In this document: positions 16,001-23,153 of the stretch, piece after piece
Position numbering within the stretch: position 1 is the stretch's first letter
Layout of the letters: each line of letters starts with the position of its first letter
Assembly (NCBI GenBank): GCA_016281925.1
Contig: JAEEJP010000081.1
Location: forward strand, 1-34,371
Direction of reading: 5' to 3'
Origin: Methanomassiliicoccaceae archaeon
GTDB lineage: Archaea; Thermoplasmatota; Thermoplasmata; Methanomassiliicoccales; Methanomethylophilaceae
DNA: 34,371 bases
Program-made: the position numbers and the translations under genes
The notes under the pieces: generated by a model
Told to the model about the DNA's origin: nothing
Databases searched by the model: none
What the model saw: only the letters and a program-made list of their open reading frames with translations

Positions 16001-16804
16001 ATGAATAAGTACGCGACAGCAGCCGCTGTGGCTGCGACGATAATTGCAGTATTGGCCTGCATGTATCTGACGGATGACCGCGGCCAATCGGATGAAACCG
16101 AAAGAATCGGGATAATCGGCGCTATGGATGCGGAAGTATCGACGCTCAAGGATGCCATGAGCATAGAACGCAGAGAAACTATAGCCGGCATGGAATTCTG
16201 CGTAGGAAAGCTCGGCGGATGCGATGCCGTCATAGTCCAGTGCGGAATGGGGAAAGTGAACGCCGGAACCTGCGCGCAGCTTCTTATCACCGAATTCAAT
16301 GCCAAAGCCGTGATAAACACGGGCGTGGCAGGATCTCTGGACAACAACCTGGACATCGGAGACTTCGTGGTCTCGGAAGATGCGGTCCAGCATGATTTCG
16401 ACGTCTCCCCCATCGGGTTCGCCAAAGGGGAGATCCCATACACCGGGAAATACGCGTTCGAAGCCGACAGCAAGCTGAGATCCGAAGCTATCAGCGCGAT
16501 CAGAAAGTCCTGCCCCGAAGTGTCCGTCTTCGAAGGCAGGGTCTGCTCCGGCGACCAATTCATTTCTGACTCTGAGCAGAAGGAAACCATAGTCTCCGGT
16601 TTCGGCGGGACCTGCTGCGAAATGGAAGGCGCCGCCATCGCCCAGTCATGCTACCTGAACGGAACCCCCTTCGTCATAATCAGAGCCATATCCGACAAAG
16701 CCGACGGATCTGCGCACGAAGATTACGATGAATTCGTCAGGAAAGCGGCCGCGCGCTCCGCGGATGCGGTACGCTGCATGCTGGAGAACGGGAATCTTCT
16801 TTGA
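16001..16804 (+). CDS. Membrane-anchored MTA/SAH nucleosidase-like protein
   Basis: The domain from about residue 34 is of the 5'-methylthioadenosine/S-adenosylhomocysteine nucleosidase family: IGIIGAMDAEV, CGMGKVNAG, INTGVAGSLD, CEMEGAAIAQ with the catalytic-type glutamate, and IRAISDKADG with the catalytic aspartate. In front of it is MNKYATAAAVAATIIAVLACMYLTDD, a short basic start and one hydrophobic helix (about residues 4-23). That implies a signal anchor, or possibly lipid attachment at C20 given the VLAC sequence. The enzyme would then face outward, unusual because its normal substrates are cytosolic. The ATG at 16001 fits the TATA-like box; 15995 is an in-frame alternative. The frame is open to 15869 but that part is not family-like. 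Confidence 0.85.
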   Translation: MNKYATAAAVAATIIAVLACMYLTDDRGQSDETERIGIIGAMDAEVSTLKDAMSIERRETIAGMEFCVGKLGGCDAVIVQCGMGKVNAGTCAQLLITEFNAKAVINTGVAGSLDNNLDIGDFVVSEDAVQHDFDVSPIGFAKGEIPYTGKYAFEADSKLRSEAISAIRKSCPEVSVFEGRVCSGDQFISDSEQKETIVSGFGGTCCEMEGAAIAQSCYLNGTPFVIIRAISDKADGSAHEDYDEFVRKAAARSADAVRCMLENGNLL

Positions 16805-16824
16805 ATAGCAAAAAATGCGCCGGA

Positions 16825-16851
16825 GGGGCGGATTCAGTCCGGCTCCGCCCC
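16825..16851. terminator. GC-rich hairpin between convergent genes
   Basis: GGGGCGGA and TCCGCCCC form a perfect 8-bp stem with an 11-nt loop, in the 59-nt gap between the nucleosidase (plus strand) and the small flavin-fold gene (minus strand). A run of six A precedes it on the plus strand, which would be a U run after the hairpin for the minus-strand transcript. It is a plausible terminator for that gene, or a two-way transcription barrier. Confidence 0.5.
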
Positions 16852-16863
16852 CGAGGCACGGTT

Positions 16864-17265
16864 TCAGGCGAGTTTCTTACCGGCGTTGGGGCTCGCGCTC
16901 TGGTGGTAGACGGATTTCACGTCGAAGAGAAGGACCGCTTTGGTAGGGAGGTGGAGCATCTCCTGGATGTTCTTGTACATGGCGTCGAAGATGGGGCCCT
17001 CGGTGAGCTTGGCTTTGAGCACGGCGTTGACGGTGTAAGCTTCCATGCCTTTGACCGCGGTGAAAGCGGCTTTGGGGTTGCTGTCGATGTTCTGGGCGGT
17101 GACGTCCATGAAGATCTGCGCCACGACCATGGTGCTGTCATCGACGACTCCGATGGTTCCGGCCGGGATCGCATGGGGTTTCCCGTTCTTGCAGGCGGTC
17201 GCGATGATTTTGCACGCGTCTTTGTCGGCGAAAAGGGCTTTGACATTCTCTGGTATGGCTGCCAT
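16864..17265 (-). CDS. Pyridoxamine 5'-phosphate oxidase-fold protein, small (133 aa)
   Basis: The protein starts MAAIPENVKALFADKD and then reads KIIATACKNGKPHAIPAG, the typical first strands of the split-barrel FMN-binding fold in PPOX-family proteins. VVDDSTMVVAQIFM and NIDSNPKAAFTAV follow as further strands. Such small archaeal members bind FMN or F420 and their reactions are mostly unknown. The ATG at 17265 is preceded by GAGGT six bases upstream (17272-17276), one of the few genes here with a Shine-Dalgarno sequence. Two TATA-like boxes lie further up. The frame is open upstream to 17391 but that part overlaps the neighbouring gene and promoter. Confidence 0.85.
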   Translation of the reverse strand: MAAIPENVKALFADKDACKIIATACKNGKPHAIPAGTIGVVDDSTMVVAQIFMDVTAQNIDSNPKAAFTAVKGMEAYTVNAVLKAKLTEGPIFDAMYKNIQEMLHLPTKAVLLFDVKSVYHQSASPNAGKKLA

Positions 17266-17294
17266 TTCTGTACCTCGGAAAGCCATCGGTTTTT

Positions 17295-17315
17295 CGATAT
17301 AAATGTTTATATCAT
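17295..17315 (-). promoter_or_regulatory. Promoter region of the PPOX-fold gene
   Basis: Two overlapping TATA-like stretches are visible on the minus strand, ATGATATAAAC (17305-17315) and ATTTATATCG (17295-17304). The first would give a leader of about 18 nt that includes the GAGGT Shine-Dalgarno sequence, so it is the better fit. Confidence 0.5.
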
Positions 17316-17342
17316 TTTGATACCGACATCCCGAAGAATCCC

Positions 17343-18203
17343 TCAGATCTGTTTGAGATCCCACAGTTTGATGCGGTTTTTCTCCGCCCATCTGGCAGTA
17401 TCCCTGTACAGTCTGGTGTCCAGGAAATCCGCGTCGGAGAACGCCAGCCTCAGCGACCCGCCCAGAGAGCCTTCGTTGAGGTTCCTGGCGTTGAAGGATC
17501 CGAACGTCTTCGTGAGCGCGAGAAGCAATATGGCGACCGTGTCATGGCCCCTGGCCGCGTGCCACGGGTCGGCCAGTTCGCCTTCCTCCTCCCTCAGAAG
17601 CTCCATCAGCCTGCTTCTGGATTCCTTCTGCAGGCCCGAGTTGGATAGGACAGCGTCGATGAGATCCCTCTTGCTGAGGGCGAGCGACCTGCGGTCGATG
17701 AACTTCTCTACGTCCAGATCGCTGAAGTTGAGCTCCAGGCTCAGGCGCATGGAGATGTGCATGAGAAGGCCGATCGGGCTGCTGGATTCCACCAGAACAT
17801 CCCTGACGGGGCCGTACTTCGCTACGAAAGCCTTCAGCTTGTCGCGGTCCGCGTATTCGTCGAGCACATCGTCCAGGGCGTTGCTTCTGATGCACAGCAT
17901 CTCCATGTCCCTGCAGTCGGTGCGGAACAGCGGAGGGGTCTCGCATTTGTGGTCCAGAATATCCAGATCGGCATCGACGATGCCTATGACCTCCGTAAGG
18001 CCCCTGCGGCCGGTCAGCTCCTTGACCGCCCTGCGGACGTTATCCTTGGAGTGGCATTGGACCGTCCTGGCGCCTTCGGCCAGGAACTTGCCGTATACGC
18101 GGTCGTCCGTGACGCCTTCCACCAGGACGAACGTGCCGCCCACGGCGGAGCGCATCATCATGACTTCGTTGCATACGTCGCTGCATCCGAGGCTCTCGCG
18201 CAT
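17343..18203 (-). CDS. DUF4435/TOPRIM-domain protein, AriB-like
   Basis: The first third shows the TOPRIM pattern of DUF4435 proteins: FVLVEGVTDDRVYGKFL with E29, a helix, then GIVDADLDIL with D77 and D79, which would bind magnesium. CRDMEMLCIRS follows, where DUF4435 proteins have a conserved 'DxE' strand. The C-terminal two thirds are helical. In PARIS anti-phage systems the DUF4435 protein AriB is held inactive by the ATPase AriA and, once released, acts as a toxic nuclease. The order here, ATPase first and DUF4435 second on the same strand, matches. The start at 18203 overlaps the ATPase frame by 164 nt; nearby downstream ATGs (18155-18161) would still leave a long overlap. Confidence 0.8.
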   Translation of the reverse strand: MRESLGCSDVCNEVMMMRSAVGGTFVLVEGVTDDRVYGKFLAEGARTVQCHSKDNVRRAVKELTGRRGLTEVIGIVDADLDILDHKCETPPLFRTDCRDMEMLCIRSNALDDVLDEYADRDKLKAFVAKYGPVRDVLVESSSPIGLLMHISMRLSLELNFSDLDVEKFIDRRSLALSKRDLIDAVLSNSGLQKESRSRLMELLREEEGELADPWHAARGHDTVAILLLALTKTFGSFNARNLNEGSLGGSLRLAFSDADFLDTRLYRDTARWAEKNRIKLWDLKQI

Positions 18204-19233
18204 TGTCAGGCTTCATCTCCCTGGCGTTGTCCCACAGGTCGTGGATGACCTGCGGGGAATGGGTGGCCGCGATTATCTGGAGGCCTCTGACCTTGCAGAT
18301 GTCCGAGAATATCGCGCCGAGCTTCTGCTGCCACACAACGTGGAGCGATATCTCCGGCTCGTCGATTATCACAGCGGAGCCCGGCTCGGCATGGAAGAGT
18401 ATCGTGTAGAGCATGATCATTATCTGCTTCTCGCCGGAAGACAGCCTGGAAAGCTGGAGAGCTCCCCCGCAGTCCATGGTCACCGAGATCTTCCCGTTCT
18501 CCAGGATGTCCAAGGTCTTGTTGATGAAGAATTCGTTGATGAGATCCTTGTAGATCACTATGGATTCCGCCAGGATGTAGTTCTTCTCGACGTATTCGGA
18601 TATGGAATAGGCGAGATCCTCGTAATCTTTCCTGTAATTCATCAGCTCGTATCTGGACGGGGGGAATCTGTATCCCGCGGGGATGTCGGGCTCGAATCCC
18701 GCGTCTCCGATGAAATCGAGCTTCGCCTTCAGGTCTTTGCACCAGAATTCGAGCTCCCCGTCGGTCATCTCTTTCCGGGCGCCGGAATACGGGGCAAGCT
18801 CGGAATGCTCGCGCGAATATCTGATGCGCTCGTAAAGCTCCTGGGCATAGGTCTCGAGGGCGGGCGCCAGATGGCCGTCCTTCTTCTTGATTACCAGCCT
18901 ATCCGGAGGTATGTAGGTGACGTCTCCTATCTCGGCCATCTCTTCGGGGGTGATCTCCGTCTCGAGCTCGTTCTTCTGCATCTGGATGAGCAGCTCCCCG
19001 GAATCGTTCTCGATTATCAGGTTGGTGCCGTCCGAGAATCCTATGTCCAGCCTGTCAAAGGGAGTTTCGGAAAGATATCTCACGTCGCCCTTCATAGCGG
19101 CATAAACCATGCGCATGATCGTGCTTTTCCCGAACCCGTTCTGGGCATGGATGAATGTAAGTCCGTCGCACAGATTCAGCGTGTAATCGAACTGGTTGAA
19201 CAGTCCGCTGATGTAGAGCGATTTTATGATCAT
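18040..19233 (-). CDS. AAA-family (AAA_15-type) ATPase, AriA-like
   Basis: The start MIIKSLYISGLFNQFDYTL is typical of SMC/OLD-like ATPases. The Walker A is QNGFGKST (residues 31-38). The signature loop is LSSGEKQIMIML, Walker B is VIIDEPEISLH with D291 and E292, and the switch histidine is H325 in AATHSPQVI. All ATPase residues are present. Paired with the DUF4435 gene it forms a PARIS-like defence module. In relatives the protein usually ends shortly after the THSP block; here it continues about 56 residues with an Arg/Gly/Pro-rich tail that is simply AriB read in another frame. A frameshift or lost stop near 18205-18235 is therefore suspected. The ATG at 19233 lies about 31 nt from a TATA-like box. 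Confidence 0.85.
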   Translation of the reverse strand: MIIKSLYISGLFNQFDYTLNLCDGLTFIHAQNGFGKSTIMRMVYAAMKGDVRYLSETPFDRLDIGFSDGTNLIIENDSGELLIQMQKNELETEITPEEMAEIGDVTYIPPDRLVIKKKDGHLAPALETYAQELYERIRYSREHSELAPYSGARKEMTDGELEFWCKDLKAKLDFIGDAGFEPDIPAGYRFPPSRYELMNYRKDYEDLAYSISEYVEKNYILAESIVIYKDLINEFFINKTLDILENGKISVTMDCGGALQLSRLSSGEKQIMIMLYTILFHAEPGSAVIIDEPEISLHVVWQQKLGAIFSDICKVRGLQIIAATHSPQVIHDLWDNAREMKPDNAREPRMQRRMQRSHDDALRRGRHVRPGGRRHGRPRIRQVPGRRRQDGPMPLQG

Positions 19234-19257
19234 ATGACCGCCGCGCCATCGTCATGC

Positions 19258-19267
19258 GTTTATTTAT
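19258..19267 (-). promoter_or_regulatory. TATA-like box of the PARIS-like pair
   Basis: The minus strand reads AATAAATAAA, about 30 nt before the ATG at 19233. It would drive both the ATPase and the overlapping DUF4435 gene. The divergent repeat-protein gene has its own box at 19292-19302. Confidence 0.5.
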
Positions 19268-19291
19268 TGGATGCCCCCGGCCTCCTGGCGA

Positions 19292-19302
19292 TAAGGTTAT
19301 TT
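19292..19302 (+). promoter_or_regulatory. TATA-like box of the 277-aa repeat-protein gene
   Basis: TAAGGTTATTT lies about 26 nt before the ATG at 19324. An ATG at 19314 is out of frame, so this spacing helps fix the start. Confidence 0.4.
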
Positions 19303-19323
19303 CAGGCTCGCCGATGCGGTGCC

Positions 19324-20157
19324 ATGGATACAGAGGCGGAATTCGCGGCCGTACGCGGAGACATAGCGCAGGGGCGGCTGTCCGAAGTCCCGGCGAAGAT
19401 CAGAGCCATCGCCGAAGAAAGCGGCGACCCTTTCACTGCCGTCAAATGCATCTCCCTGATGGCGGCGATAGGGGACAGATCCATCATGAAAGAGCTGATC
19501 TCCATCGCCGAAAGGACCTCGTCGGACGACGAAACGAAGCTTCAGGTCGCCATGGCATTGAGGAGCCTCGGGTTCCCGTCCAACGCTTATGGCATGCTCA
19601 AAGGCATCGGGAAGACGGACAGAGTCCTCAGGGCATCGGCCGAATCCCTGTCTGACATGGAAGAATACGAATCCGCCCTGTCCTGCCTAGAATCCATCTC
19701 GGAGCCCACTGTCTCCGACAGATGCCTCATGGCCGGGACGCTCAGCTCCCTCGGCGAGCATGCGGCGGCCATCTCCGTGTCCACGAAGCTGATCGGGGAG
19801 TTCCCCGGCGATTACGGCGCGGGAGTGGCTTACGTATCCTCCCTGATATCCGCTGGCAAACAGAAGGAAGCGATCAGATACGTCCGCGCCAACCTAAAAG
19901 AGAAGACCGCCGATTCCTACGCCCTGGCGGCCTATGCCATGTGGGTCGCCGGAAACTCCAAATCCGCCGGCGCATACGCGTCCAGAGCGGTCAATATGGA
20001 CCATGCCCACATAGGTGCGATGGAGACGCTCGGGCTCAGCCTCGCCGAGAACGGGGAGACTGACAAGGCACGCATCGTCGCCGGGGCGATAAACGAGATC
20101 GCTCCCGGGAACAGGGCTGCCCTGAACATACTGTCGTATTGCGACCTCAGAAGCTGA
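19324..20157 (+). CDS. TPR-like helical repeat protein (277 aa)
   Basis: The whole protein is built of alpha-helical pairs with TPR-style spacing, for example AMALRSLGFPSNAYGML, MEEYESALSCLESI, LGEHAAAISVSTKLI and AGKQKEAIRYVRANL. At least six units can be followed. It has no signal peptide or membrane segment, so it is probably a cytosolic scaffold or adaptor. The ATG at 19324 fits the TATA-like box. The frame is open much further upstream, across the opposite-strand ATPase and DUF4435 genes, but that part is antisense reading and was rejected. It converges on trkH with 2 nt between the stops. Partner unknown. Confidence 0.8.
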   Translation: MDTEAEFAAVRGDIAQGRLSEVPAKIRAIAEESGDPFTAVKCISLMAAIGDRSIMKELISIAERTSSDDETKLQVAMALRSLGFPSNAYGMLKGIGKTDRVLRASAESLSDMEEYESALSCLESISEPTVSDRCLMAGTLSSLGEHAAAISVSTKLIGEFPGDYGAGVAYVSSLISAGKQKEAIRYVRANLKEKTADSYALAAYAMWVAGNSKSAGAYASRAVNMDHAHIGAMETLGLSLAENGETDKARIVAGAINEIAPGNRAALNILSYCDLRS

Positions 20158-20159
20158 CC

Positions 20160-21689
20160 TCATTGGTTGGCGCCCCTGTTCCATCTGGACTTCCTTGAAT
20201 GGCGGGTCCAGAGCTCCTTCCAGAACGAAGGGGAGAAGAACACCAGGGCCGTGAGAATCTCCAGACGGCCTATCCACATCAGCAGCATCATTATCGCTTT
20301 GGTTATGCTGTCCAGGTCGCAGAAGCTTCCGTTGGGGCCGAAATCGCCGAATGCGGTGCCCAGATTGCCGACCATCGCTATGGATACGTTGACGGAATCC
20401 AGTATGCTGTAGCCGGACATCATGATGATCACGGACCCGACTATCATGGTGAACATGAACAGCATCATGATCGAGAAAGCGGAGAGGACCGCGGGATGGT
20501 CGAGGATCTGATCGTCCACCCTGACGTCCCTCACCGCGTTGGGGTGCAGCGTCCTGCCTATCGTCACCCTCATGTACTGATAGATGACGTTCAGCCTCCC
20601 GATTTTTATCCCTCCGCTGGTGGATCCCGACGACGCGCCGATGAATCCGACCACCAGCAGTATCGTGACACATTGGGCTGGGAAAGCGGACACGTCGCCC
20701 AGCGTAACCCCGGTGCTGGTCCCCATGGATACCACGGAGAACATCGAAGTTCCGAGCATGTCGATGAATTCGTTGTCCTCCCATTCGGATACGTCGGTGT
20801 TCAGGAGCATCATGATGAAGAACACCGCGGCGGCCAGAAGGAACCACACGACATTGAACTTGAATTCCGAGCTCCTCCTGTAGACGTTCCTCTGCATGCG
20901 GACTATGGCGTTGTAGTGGAGATAGAAATTCACTCCTCCGAGGAACATGAAGACGGCTGTGACGATCTTCACGGCCGCCGAATAGCTCGCCAGGCTGTCC
21001 GTGGTGTTCAGGAATCCGCCGGTAGATATTGTCGCGAAAGTAAGGCAGAGCGAATCCACCGGGTCGACCCCGAGGGCTATGATTATCAGATAATTGACTA
21101 TGGTGAAGATCGAATAGACCAGTATGAACGAGTTCGCCGCTTTCTGGAGCTTGACGGTATAATCGGTGGAGCTGGATCCGGCCAGCTCGTTGATGAGGAC
21201 CGCGCGACCGATGCCCAGCATAGGCATCATGTACATGAACACCAGAATGACGGTGATACCTCCGATCCACTGTGTGAAGGATCTCCACACCATCAGAGAC
21301 ACCGGCATAGCCGTCGAATCCGGGATGATGGTCGCGCCTGTGGTGGTGAATCCGCTCACGGATTCGAAAAGCGAATCCAGAACCGATAGGCCCGACAGCG
21401 CATACGGCACCATCCCGATGATGAACAGCATACCCCAAGCGAGGCCTATCATCAGAATGCTGTTGACGGGCTTGAAATTCTCGGAATCGCGGAACAGGAT
21501 GAACTGCATCGCCCCCGAAGCAACGAGGATGGGGACCGGCACCAGGAAAGGAGCATAATCCTCCCCGAGGATCGCCGCCAGGCCCGCCGGAAGCAGAAGG
21601 CACAGCCCCAGCATGAACTCTATCCACCCGAGGTACTTCACCGTGGTGCTGGACCATACGGCATAATCTTTGAGATCCAGTCTCAGCAC
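20160..21689 (-). CDS. trkH: Potassium uptake protein, TrkH/KtrB family
   Basis: This membrane protein forms the K+-conducting channel of the Trk/Ktr system. Four pore loops with the selectivity-filter glycine are visible in order: SGFTTTGATI, ATISTGGF, MGTSTGVTLGD and VGNLGTAFGDFG. The gate-type sequence between pore loops, GASSGSTSGGIKIGR, is also present. About ten hydrophobic helices fit a 509-aa TrkH. The start is GTG at 21687-21689; the N-terminus MLRLDLKDYAVWS is reasonable. It follows trkA with a 4-nt gap, so both subunits are co-transcribed. The closing WNRGANQ tail is short and basic. Confidence 0.94.
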   Translation of the reverse strand: MLRLDLKDYAVWSSTTVKYLGWIEFMLGLCLLLPAGLAAILGEDYAPFLVPVPILVASGAMQFILFRDSENFKPVNSILMIGLAWGMLFIIGMVPYALSGLSVLDSLFESVSGFTTTGATIIPDSTAMPVSLMVWRSFTQWIGGITVILVFMYMMPMLGIGRAVLINELAGSSSTDYTVKLQKAANSFILVYSIFTIVNYLIIIALGVDPVDSLCLTFATISTGGFLNTTDSLASYSAAVKIVTAVFMFLGGVNFYLHYNAIVRMQRNVYRRSSEFKFNVVWFLLAAAVFFIMMLLNTDVSEWEDNEFIDMLGTSMFSVVSMGTSTGVTLGDVSAFPAQCVTILLVVGFIGASSGSTSGGIKIGRLNVIYQYMRVTIGRTLHPNAVRDVRVDDQILDHPAVLSAFSIMMLFMFTMIVGSVIIMMSGYSILDSVNVSIAMVGNLGTAFGDFGPNGSFCDLDSITKAIMMLLMWIGRLEILTALVFFSPSFWKELWTRHSRKSRWNRGANQ

Positions 21690-21693
21690 GGTT

Positions 21694-23049
21694 TCACATC
21701 TCCGGGAGGGATATTTTCCCGAAGGTCTTCTTCAGCTCGGATTCGTTTGCCGTAGTGGTGAACACTATCATCTTGTCGCCGTCCAGAAGCATGGTGTCCA
21801 GCTCCGGGAAGACGAGCCCCCCGTCGCGCAGAAGAGCTATGACCTTGGCGTTCTTGGCTATGTGGACGTCCCCAAGGAATCTGTTGCGGAAATTGGGAGC
21901 CTTGCTGACATCGACGGTGAAGAACAGTTCGGAGTAATTCTTCATCCTCATGAGGGCGACCTCGTCCGGCAGTATGCATTTGGTGATTTCGTTGGAGATG
22001 ATGCGGTAGAAACCGATGATGGTGTCCAGATTTGTGTAGGCGAATATTTCCTTGTATTCCGGCTTGAAATACCTGGTTATGACCTTCTCGGAATGGTGTT
22101 TCGAGGCCGACATGCTCATCAGCAGGTTGGTGTCATCGGATCCGGACGTCACGATCAGGCAGTCGGCTTTGAAGAGATCCTCGTTCCTCTGGACCCTGGG
22201 ATCCTTGTAATCCTCCCTGAGGACCAGCGCTTCCGGGACTATCTTCGTCAGTTCCCTGCACCTCTCGGGGTTGTGCTCGATTATCGTCACCAATCTTTTG
22301 GTGCCCGGCCTGCTGAGAAGCATCTTGGCTATGTTGGCACCGACGATGGAACCTCCGAGGATGGCGAATTCGACGGCTTTCTGCCTGATGCCCAGGAATT
22401 CGTTGAATTCTTCGAGACTTTTCTCGGTTCCGGCCACGCATATGCCGTCGCCGACGCGTATCTCCATCATATCGACGTCCAGCTCGAGGTTTCCGGAGCG
22501 GTAAATCCCGAAAATCGTGCAGTCGGGCGGTATAGCCAGTTCCAGGACGACTTTGCTGATTACGGGGCTGCCGGATTTCACGGCGAAGACCGCGGCGCCC
22601 ATGCCGAGATGATCCACGTACTCGTATTCCGTGGCGTTCTCCAGGACCGCTATCTTGAACATCTTCTCGGCGGTCCTCATCTCGGGCGACATCACCCTGT
22701 CGGCATCGAGGGGCCTGTCTCCGCCCAGGTCCATAAGATAATCGGGATTGTTGATGGAAGCTATCGTGAGAATGTTCTTGTCGATCCTTTTGGCGGTGGT
22801 GCATAAGAACAGATTGACTGCATCGTCTTTGAGAGTGGATACGACCGCCTCCGCCCTGTGCTTGACGATAGCGTCTCTGAGCACCCGCGGATTGGTTCCG
22901 TCCTCGTGGAGAACGGAGACATTAAGATTGTTCTTCGCAAGTTCGGCCTTTGAGGAATCGCTGTCTATGACGAGGACGTCATGGATGCCCGCTATGGTCT
23001 CCGCGGAAACGTACCCCACATCGCCTGCGCCTATGATTATGACCCTCAT
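21694..23049 (-). CDS. trkA: Trk potassium uptake regulatory subunit TrkA
   Basis: TrkA is the cytosolic nucleotide-binding gate of the Trk channel. It has two RCK (KTN) halves. The first begins MRVIIIGAGDVGYVSAETI with a Rossmann loop and then LVIDSDSSKAELA. The second begins about residue 230 with FAILGGSIVGANIAKMLL. Each is followed by a TrkA-C-like domain, for example VFAVKSGSPVISKVVLELAIPPDC. At 451 aa it has the usual double-RCK size. The ATG at 23049 sits 27 nt from a TATA-like box, so the trkA-trkH transcript is probably leaderless. Confidence 0.94.
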   Translation of the reverse strand: MRVIIIGAGDVGYVSAETIAGIHDVLVIDSDSSKAELAKNNLNVSVLHEDGTNPRVLRDAIVKHRAEAVVSTLKDDAVNLFLCTTAKRIDKNILTIASINNPDYLMDLGGDRPLDADRVMSPEMRTAEKMFKIAVLENATEYEYVDHLGMGAAVFAVKSGSPVISKVVLELAIPPDCTIFGIYRSGNLELDVDMMEIRVGDGICVAGTEKSLEEFNEFLGIRQKAVEFAILGGSIVGANIAKMLLSRPGTKRLVTIIEHNPERCRELTKIVPEALVLREDYKDPRVQRNEDLFKADCLIVTSGSDDTNLLMSMSASKHHSEKVITRYFKPEYKEIFAYTNLDTIIGFYRIISNEITKCILPDEVALMRMKNYSELFFTVDVSKAPNFRNRFLGDVHIAKNAKVIALLRDGGLVFPELDTMLLDGDKMIVFTTTANESELKKTFGKISLPEM

Positions 23050-23071
23050 GCGCGCTGATGATGGCGGTATT

Positions 23072-23080
23072 CGTTATAAC
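23072..23080 (-). promoter_or_regulatory. TATA-like box of trkA-trkH
   Basis: The minus strand reads GTTATAACG, centred 27 nt before the trkA ATG. The 104-nt gap to hisD holds divergent promoters for the two operons. Confidence 0.45.
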
Positions 23081-23120
23081 AGTTGTTCATGGATGCGATA
23101 GCGGATACTGTTTCCTACCT

Positions 23121-23130
23121 AAGGATTAAG
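23121..23130 (+). promoter_or_regulatory. Weak TATA-like box of the hisD-ppk1-ppx operon
   Basis: AAGGATTAAG lies centred 28 nt before the hisD ATG at 23154. It is a weaker match than others here but has the right spacing for a leaderless start. Confidence 0.35.
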
Positions 23131-23153
23131 TCCTTCTCTACTATTAAGAGCGC

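Noticed and set aside
16801-20157. A 1118-codon open frame on the plus strand
   Set aside because: Most of it is antisense to the PPOX-fold, DUF4435 and ATPase genes, which have clear family motifs. Only its last 277 codons (from 19324) form a believable protein with its own promoter.
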